From contig JAOXYB010023692.1 in NCBI GenBank assembly GCA_028565635.1, forward strand, positions 1 through 16,460: a DNA stretch of 16,460 nt, read 5' to 3'. Source of the DNA: Phoronis ovalis. Taxonomy: Eukaryota > Phoronida > Phoronidae. A model generated the notes under the pieces. The model had not been told where the DNA came from. It made no database searches and worked only from the letters and a program-made list of their open reading frames with translations. The position numbers and the translations under genes are program-made. Within the stretch, counting starts at the first letter, position 1, and each line of letters opens with the position of its first letter. Positions 9,471 through 16,460 of this stretch are shown piece after piece.

Positions 9471-9579
9471 TAAATAATTCGATTTATCATGGCTGTCAAG
9501 TCTCCCATTGCGACCGTGAGACGTACTCCCTCTTTGTAGTTTGTTTTCTGCCATTGCTTTCAATAGTTGTCTCAATTGT
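9471..9579 (-). CDS. Possible exon of an unidentified minus-strand nested gene
   Basis: Read on the minus strand, this segment is preceded by a plausible acceptor (ccggtattttcag, AG at 9581-9580) and followed by a strong donor (GTATGT from 9470 down). After one leading base it is open for exactly 36 codons: QLRQLLKAMAENKLQRGS, TSHGRNGRLDS, HDKSNYL. The composition is hydrophilic and protein-like, and GC is about 39% by hand count (43 of 109), higher than nearby sequence. Entry phase would be 2 and exit phase 0. I do not recognise the protein and found no partner exon, so this may be a chance frame. The same DNA read on the + strand has a 16-codon ORF (ATG 9489, stop 9537-9539), which I regard as a shadow. 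Confidence 0.25.
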
Positions 9580-11058
9580 CTGAAAATACCGGATTTTGCA
9601 AGAAAATTACGTGGATAGTAGAATATGAAGATAATAAAATGATATCAGTAATAGAAGATAATTTTCTATTGATTGTCAAACAGAAGTAGTAATGCCCTCT
9701 ATTCTATTTTGAAGGAGCAGAGAAAATTGCTTTCTACATAAGAAATTCTTGAATTTACATTGATTTGAAATTACCTTGAATATTATAATAATTTGTACTT
9801 TAGGTAGTCACTATAGTGCTGTCGAGTATCTTAAATACGACTTATGGTAATGATGTGTGATGAGGTTCCAGAAGTTATTACACTATTATTTTCTGAAATG
9901 TAGCGGTAATGTCCGCTTTTGATATAGAAATTGAGTAAAACTTGCAATCAAGCATATTATGTATCTATTAATTTTCTGTATCTTAGTAATAATTTTCCCA
10001 AAGTTTTCACATTTGAAAGATCAGAAAGACTGTGTACCCCAGACATATAAAAATATAAAGGATGAAGTTTTTACTGATCACATCCTTTAACATTAAATTA
10101 GTCTTGTGCATCACAATGTTTTTGTATATAACCGTATTTAGCTAGACCTTAAAAAATATCAATTGCAGTCGAGGAAACATTCCCACAAAAAGATCCAAAT
10201 TCTCTGCTCAACTGGAGTGCTTGTTTTTTAATATTTGCCACAAATTTACCCACCTAATTATAAGCTTTACTAATTAACACAATATAATTGCCCATTATCA
10301 CTTTGTTTATGTCCATGAAGATTATTGCTAAAGGTGAGAAACAAGGTTAGTGCAGAATATCCTAAGGCTGAACTCTCATCCTGCTAGTACATATTACACT
10401 TTGCCTGGTTAGGCATTAATTAAAAGAAGAATCATAAATTTTGAAAGACAAGACACACTGCAAGTAGACATATTTAAAATAGATTTTACTGTAAATGAAA
10501 GTCTGTGTATCTGTAGTTGCAGTGTAGCCCATGTGATGCAGTGTTTGATATATGCAAGTTTTCTTTCCTTCTCAACCCATTGATTCAATGCCAGTACCTA
10601 TAATTATTACAAATTGTATGTTTAATGGAACAAACCAGTCAGAATTTTATTTTGAGAAAAATATTGAAATTTAAATGAAGCGTGAACCAACAGATAGCTG
10701 ACAAGCATCTGAAAGCAGATTACACGGATTTTTTTGGCATTTGAGTGTATGAAAGTATGGTAGAATTCATCAAAATTGATTAGTACTATGGAAACCACCT
10801 TAAATAAGGAAGAAGGAGGTCTCCGTGGAAAGATCTATAATCTTGCTGATGCAATTACATTGTACAAGATATAAGTGTTGGGTAAACTTTACAGACAGTC
10901 CTATGAAAAGTGACCAGAACTAACAATAACGATGGTCAAGTATGTTTTCACGTTGCTTGCGGCTTTTGTCAAATTAACTTGTGTTTAATGTAGTATAAAC
11001 AAAAATTTACCTGAAAACGCAAGTAAGAAATGTAGATTTGATGCATTATATTCAAGAT

Positions 11059-11119
11059 ATGTCATTTTATTAGATTATTACTGAGAACACTTTATCGAAG
11101 TTCTCTAATATAATGACAT
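11059..11119. repeat. Imperfect inverted repeat (stem-loop candidate)
   Basis: ATGTCATTTTATTAG on the left pairs with CTAATATAATGACAT on the right with one mismatch. GAGAA pairs with TTCTC nearer the loop, leaving an unpaired bulge of about 11 bases on the left arm and a short ttatcga-type loop. The bulge makes a microRNA precursor unlikely. It may be an element remnant or chance in AT-rich DNA. Confidence 0.45.
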
Positions 11120-12344
11120 CAAACACTAACAGAAAAATTGATTTCCTGAACATTGTAGATAAATAGAATGAGACACTTGCATGTAACAAAGCAATTATTA
11201 TATGATGCATACAGTTCCTATTGTTTTGTGGATTTATCTAGATATACCATGCATAGTAAAACAAGCTTATAAACGAGACTGAATGTAATAAATCAGGTGA
11301 TGGATCTCTTAAAACAGATAAGTAATTATAAAAATTCAAATCCATTTTATATCTGTCCTTTGCAGTTCTATGTTCACAATTCAAATCACTGGCAAAATAT
11401 TCAATATCATTTAAATTAAATGTGCAGCTGTATATAGTAGGCAAATGTGTCTGTAAAATAACATTAACAGGTAAAGAAATCCGAGGGGAATTGAAAATTA
11501 GCAAATAATGTGACTGCACAGTGCTCAAATTAATTTATACTTTCCCTATTGTGATGTGAAGCAGCAAATACTCTTTTCTGAAATTTTTCTCGGGATTGCA
11601 TTGAAATCTGAAAAATATACTGTTGTTTATAAAAAAGGTTAAAATAGTACATAACATTTCTAGCAATTAATAATGAATTAGATGTGTAATAAAGAAGGGG
11701 CTGCATGTCATCAGCACCATTATACATTAATGTAGAGATTCTGCTTGTGCACTTTATGTTTCAATAACTATGCAAGATGGTATCTATAAATGGTATATAG
11801 TAATATTTAATATGTTTTTGGAGTATGACAATTGTAGTTTCATATTTTACCAGTTTTTACTGATTGAACTCCAACTGGGATGGTCATTGACCCATGAACT
11901 TCCTGGGGCTGGCATTTGTGGAAAAACTGGGTATGCATATACATTTATAAACAAAAGGTGTGTTGAAGCAACATAACATGCTTAATAAGTTTAAGGTATT
12001 TTCTTGGCAAGAAAGTGCAACTTTTTGACATGTCAGTCAATAGGGTATTATTAATTTTGAATGCAACATGAAGATGTACACCAAAGGCTTAAATATTTTG
12101 TCATTATGTCTTTAAATAAAAATGGCACTTTTGAGAACTGGACAGTTGGCCAAATGGATGTTTTTTCAGCCTTCCTTTAGTATTCTTTTTTTGTCCTGTG
12201 CTTGTGTTTATGTAACCAGTATTTCCAAGTGTCAACCCCAGCGTATGTGATAAAGTACATCTTACATAAATACCAGTTCATAACCATTGACCCAACCTGG
12301 GTATAAATTATAATAAAATGTCTGTATATTAAATAATAGCAAAG

Positions 12345-12568
12345 AATTGTTATCTTATAAATGTTGGTACACACAGACAGTTTATGACTGCAAGTTTTAT
12401 TTGAACAAAAATTAATTTCATATTTTTACTGAAACAATTGATGATTACATTTCTTGTAATTGTTTCTTATAAATGTTGGTACACATGCACTTTATGACTG
12501 CAAATTTTATTTTAACAAAAATTAATTTCATATTTTTTACTGAAACAATTGATGATTACATTTCTTCC
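12345..12568. repeat. Tandem duplication of a ~112-bp unit
   Basis: Copy 1 (12345-12457) and copy 2 (12458-12568) lie head to tail. Both carry CTTATAAATGTTGGTACACA, then TTTATGACTGCAA, ACAAAAATTAATTTCATA, ACTGAAACAATTGATGATTA and CATTTCTT in the same order. They differ by a few substitutions and by small indels around the ACACACAGACAG/ACACATGCAC stretch and a T5/T6 run, so identity is roughly 90%. The spacing from AATTGT to AATTGT is 113 bases. Copy 2 ends in ttcttccag, which looks like a splice acceptor; copy 1 ends in ttcttgt. This is a fairly recent local duplication within the intron. Confidence 0.92.
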
Positions 12569-13702
12569 AGGTCCAAGTGAAGATTTAAACTTAGAAAACT
12601 GCTTTATAGCTCTCTGTGCATTAGATTAAAGTTCTTTGAACTACCTTTCCAACTATATGTGCCATTACCCAAAGTAATGCAAAACTAATTTAAGCTGCAC
12701 GCAAATGCAGAAAAGAAATTTTGTGCAAAAACATTTTCAAAGTAGGCTATTAGGACTATATCGCAGCGTTTTTATAACTGGAGTGTGCATGTATTTGCAA
12801 AACATTTCGTTTTACTCCTAGATAGAAAAATATATCTTTAAATTAATTGATTCAAAATGCCAATTATAGTTGGATTATATTTTTTTAAAGTCAACAGATG
12901 TCTAGTTTGTGGAATCTGCTATGCTTCAGAGCTTACAAACCACAGGTAACCATGCCTACTACCTGCACAATATAACTGAGCTGCTGTGAAAAGAAAGTTG
13001 GCACTCAACATCGGGATTTGTTAAAAAAATATGAAAGGACTAAACTTTGACTATTTAATATCATTAGATCCTCATACATTATCACGGTTTTACTAAAGTT
13101 ATTTGAAATTAGTAGAGAACCCTAGATTTCCGCATTGGTAGAGAATAGAAAAATGGTGCTGTTCATAAAAACAGTAAACAGAAAATGTTTTAGAAATATG
13201 TAAAGTCAGTAAAAACACTTGATGAGAAACAAACTGTGGGGGATAATTTGGAGACTAGACTATAGACCAATAATGGATGAAAAATATTTATGACTAGATG
13301 TGATATAATGGGAGTAGATGTGTACTCTAATGAAATTGATTGCTCCTGTTTCATTAATTACTTAACTAGTGAACAAGCTGAGGAATGATATGGAAATACC
13401 TGCCTGCATGTAGTAAGAATGATAGCACAAGAAACAGCAAACATATGCCTTTACCACTGCAACTTTAATAACTCCGATTGGGTTAATAGAAACTACATGC
13501 AAGAAGATTTTTATTTAATTTTTTTTTGTAATTTAACCAATTAATTTCACTAGATTCCAGAAATAAATTTTATTGGAGATTCATATGAAAAAGGGAACCA
13601 GCTATATAGACAAATTACATTGCATATAAATGTTTGAAAAGTATACACAATTGTCCATGCTGAGAATAGTTGGTGCCCAATAACATCACGCCGACTTCCG
13701 AT

Positions 13703-13722
13703 GATAAGACTTGATAAGACTT
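13703..13722. repeat. 10-bp tandem duplication (GATAAGACTT x2)
   Basis: GATAAGACTT occurs twice without a gap. It is a slippage-type duplication in the intron with no other context. Confidence 0.85.
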
Positions 13723-16183
13723 CATTATTTTGCACAATTGTATTTTCAGTGAAAAATGGGCATATTCAAATTTACCGATAAGATATAAGTAATCTATAGT
13801 GAAGTAACGCCTAGAAGTGGCATGTTTCTTAGTTTTGATTATTGATTATGTTAAAATTTAATTTCCTTCTGGTATTTGTCTGTTGAAGATTAATATTATT
13901 ATTGATTCATTCAGTCTTATTGCAGCTGCCAATAGTCAGGTGTGAAGATTATGGTTCCATGATTGCATGTTAAAAAGAATGGAATTCTCAACATTATTCG
14001 ATCAGTCCAGAACTCCACTACATGTCGAGAGTTTCTCTGATTGGCACAATGTTGCATTATAGATCTAAAAAATAATGAATGGCATGCAATTTGTTACCAA
14101 CAAAAGAGTCGGATGTTCATACAACATTTGAAATGTCACTAGCGAACATAGATGTTCATCAATTTATTTCTGTTAACAATTAATATGCTCATTCTTTAAT
14201 TTATTATCTCTGATATTTTTTTTTAAACATAAGGAACTCCCAATAGAGGAACCACTGATGCAGTGATACAAACTCAAACATGCTTTATTCATGAGATAAC
14301 ATGCCTTTACTGTGGACAAATTTATGCTTGCTAGCTATTACTTTACCACCTTCTGCTGGGCGCACAACTATACAAGCTCTCCTATGCTGACATGAAGTGG
14401 TTACATATGTGACAACATCGAATATGAAAAAGATTTCATTGTCGCTCTGGCATTAATTCACACTGATTTCCTATTGCTATTTTACGCGGTGATTACCACA
14501 CATAAAAAATAATAAAAGAACAATATTTTGTTGACTGTTGTCTGTTGTAGATTATACTTTAGTAAATATCATATTTTATTGCTTGTAAGGTTGCTTCCAA
14601 ACTTCATACCATGTTAGATATTGGATGCAATTCAAATTTATATGCCATCAATGTTTTCATTTTGCATCATTTAATAACGTTTTTTGCAGTTAATTAGTTC
14701 CTGACAAACTTGTTATCTGATATTTTCTTTCCTGTTAGATGAGTCTTCTGAGAATTTTGCTGAGTTGGTTCTCATTCCGTGATGTTTTAATAATATGCAA
14801 AGGAGGTTTATCGATTTAAGTTCAATTAGACTATATTCATAGTTTGCAGTTTTGAATTTATACTTTTACATATATATACTAGATTACTAAACTAGATTTA
14901 TATCATCCAGGCACTAGCCTTGCAAACGTGAGGATTTTATACCACTAATTATTTTTTGTACAAAAAAGAGTATAATCATCAGGTCTTGCATGCATAATGT
15001 ATATTTCAAATGACGTAAGGTCACAATTTTAATATTCACTTCTGTGGTACAATAAATAATTATAGAAAGATTCCAAGCATTGAACAAAAAATTGAAAATT
15101 ATTAGGTATCATACTCTAAATTAATTTCTTTGCTGGTAAAACCACCAAAATGTTTTGCTAATCTAATTTAAAGACTATCCTCAGAAAAAAATCGTATAAT
15201 TATTTGATATCAGGTTTCGGTGAATATCATTATAAAAAGTAGTTTTTCTTTCAATCCCTTCCTTTTCTAACAGTTACATCCAAAATTTCTAGTGCAAAGG
15301 ACAAAAAGGCGGGGATGAAAATGGAAAAATGACTAAATATAAGGCTTGCTGAACTATATTCAAACAGAAACTGTGGTGACATCACTTGTGCTCTTTTGCA
15401 GGTGAAATAGTATATGCACTTATACAGTTTATTGTACAACCAATGATATGGCTGTACTGTGACTTTGCATTTGTGTGTTTGCATGCATGTTTGAAAGGCT
15501 TGAGTAAACTTTATAATTTTTGAAGAAACTTTTCCATGAAATCTATTCTGAAACAGAAAAATATAGATACCAGAAATCTTTAATTTCTTGGATTTTTCTC
15601 TTCGAGCACAGTTATGAGCTCAAGTGTGCTTATTCCCAGGTGATCTATCAGTACCAGTTAAGAAATTTTGCAATGCATGTATTTGTACTTAATTAGATGG
15701 AAATAAATGTTTTGATTGCTGAAATAGAAAACATTTATTGATCAACAGATTTTCAATTCTCACAGCACTTCAAGTCCACAGGCTTTTTATGAAGCGTTAT
15801 AAAAAATTTATAACACATCTTTTGTCATTTGCATGGTTTTATAGTTTCACCTATAAACATTTAAATGTGCAATTGAATTTTTATGTCTGCTTTGTTGTCA
15901 CGGATAAATGTCTCTAAGATATTTGCATAAAAATAAAAAAATATAACAGGAAAATGTACCGGAAACATGATCATTTACCTGTGATGTTGTCACTGCAGAA
16001 ACTTTTTTTGTATATTTTAGCTTGGTAAAGTTATTTTATCAGTGCTGTTTATAATCATTGAACTGGTGCCAAACATGTTTTTCTAATAAAGCAAATTTAA
16101 TATTAATTACTTTGATGGAAACCTGATGATAAGCTGAAATATTATATATGGAATTGATATTAATTCATCTAGAAATTTACTTT

Positions 16184-16205
16184 AAAGTTAATTTTAATTA
16201 ACTTT
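16184..16205. repeat. Perfect 10-bp inverted repeat with 2-base spacer
   Basis: AAAGTTAATT, then TT, then AATTAACTTT. The arms are exact reverse complements and pairing stops at both outer edges. The arms are AT-rich. They contain TTAATT-type cores resembling homeodomain sites, but nothing else supports a regulatory role. Confidence 0.75.
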
Positions 16206-16403
16206 CATAAAGGCACAGGTGTAGTTTTTTCTTCCTCTCAGTGAAGCCTACTTAGATTTGCTGATTATAATTATTGTAGCAGTATTTATCATGCACAGAC
16301 ATTTAAGATTAAATATGACAAGGTGTTTGGTACCTTTTGTCTCATCATTAAAATATGCATATGCAGCTTTTCAAGTGGATAATTTGACGCACACCCCATT
16401 TTG

Positions 16404-16460
16404 TATATATATATTTATATATATATATATGTATGTATGTGTGTATGTGCGTGTGTGTGT
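16404..16460. repeat. Compound (TA)n-(TG)n microsatellite at right edge
   Basis: Alternating TA dinucleotides with one TTTA interruption pass into GTAT/GTGT repeats that run to the last base of the window. The array is cut by the window edge, so its true length is unknown. It is a typical length-variable locus in an intron. Confidence 0.95.

Larger units (their letters stand above)
5540..16460 (+). other. Pde11: Very long Pde11 intron (left part)
   Basis: Begins with donor GTAATT after NIPNAYQ. The next residues expected from the family (D-x-RF-N, then a GYRTKSLLCMP-like segment) were not found in any + strand frame to the end of the window, so the intron is at least 10.9 kb. It is AT-rich, with many short non-homologous open frames on both strands. 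Separately listed inside it are an AATAAA (5664), a minus-strand exon-like segment (9471-9579), small tandem and inverted repeats, a duplication of about 112 bp (12345-12568) and a microsatellite (16404-16460). The long stretches 5760-9230, 9600-11050, 11120-12340 and 12570-16180 hold nothing I can assign. Alternative Pde11 exons cannot be excluded by eye. Confidence 0.8.

Noticed and set aside
9489-9539. 16-codon + strand ORF (MAVKSPIATVRRTPSL)
   Set aside because: It is very short and overlaps the better-supported minus-strand exon-like segment. Treated as its shadow.
15251-15484. 77-codon minus-strand ORF in the intron
   Set aside because: The residue mix is typical of chance frames in AT-rich DNA, and no family was recognised.
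15628-15700. Possible Pde11 exon after the acceptor-like ttattcccag near 15640
   Set aside because: In phase it would read VIYQYQLRNFAMH, which does not resemble the expected GAF-A continuation, and there is no strong donor. It is taken as a cryptic acceptor.
1-16460. tRNA, rRNA, CRISPR, transposase, reverse transcriptase or viral genes
   Set aside because: Scanning by eye found no cloverleaf boxes, repeat-spacer arrays, terminal repeats with target duplications, or polymerase/transposase motifs. Short degraded relics cannot be excluded without a repeat library.

Overview
This is a nuclear genomic segment from an arthropod, most likely an insect. Introns are AT-rich with canonical GT-AG boundaries. 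Coding sequence is broken into exons, one intron runs for at least 10.9 kb, and there are TA/TG microsatellites. The two recognisable proteins match animal families with insect-type features: the PDE11 N-terminus resembles Drosophila Pde11, and the SIRT7 has a very long C-terminal tail. I cannot name the species or order. Homology statements come from recognising family sequences, not from a database search.

Layout: (1) Positions 1-2585 hold the 3' part of a SIRT7-type sirtuin gene on the + strand. Three exons (350-470, 803-869, 1082-2585) join in frame and encode the end of the sirtuin domain, a disordered tail of about 500 residues, and a conserved basic C-terminus. The first exons, with the NAD-binding and catalytic residues, lie upstream of the window. 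(2) The 3' UTR probably ends near the AATAAA at 3143. (3) An AT-rich intergenic spacer of about 1.5 kb follows. It carries one strong CTCF-like core (4395-4410) and a TCAGT initiator candidate (4705). (4) The first coding exon of a dual-specificity cyclic-nucleotide phosphodiesterase 11 (Pde11) spans 4814-5539, on the + strand. It ends inside the GAF-A domain at a clean GT donor. (5) The rest of the window, 5540-16460, is the start of a very long Pde11 intron. No further Pde11 exon was found in it. It contains a possible internal polyadenylation site, one exon-like segment on the minus strand (9471-9579), a tandem duplication of about 112 bp (12345-12568), several small tandem and inverted repeats, and a compound microsatellite at the right edge.

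The two genes are tandem neighbours with no evident functional link. SIRT7 is a nucleolar/chromatin NAD-dependent deacylase. PDE11 degrades cAMP and cGMP in the cytoplasm.

I found no convincing new system. The points most worth a second look are the SIRT7 tail (a regular Cys-X4 array and a CtBP-type motif), the stop/AATAAA arrangement just past the Pde11 exon, and the minus-strand exon-like segment inside the intron.
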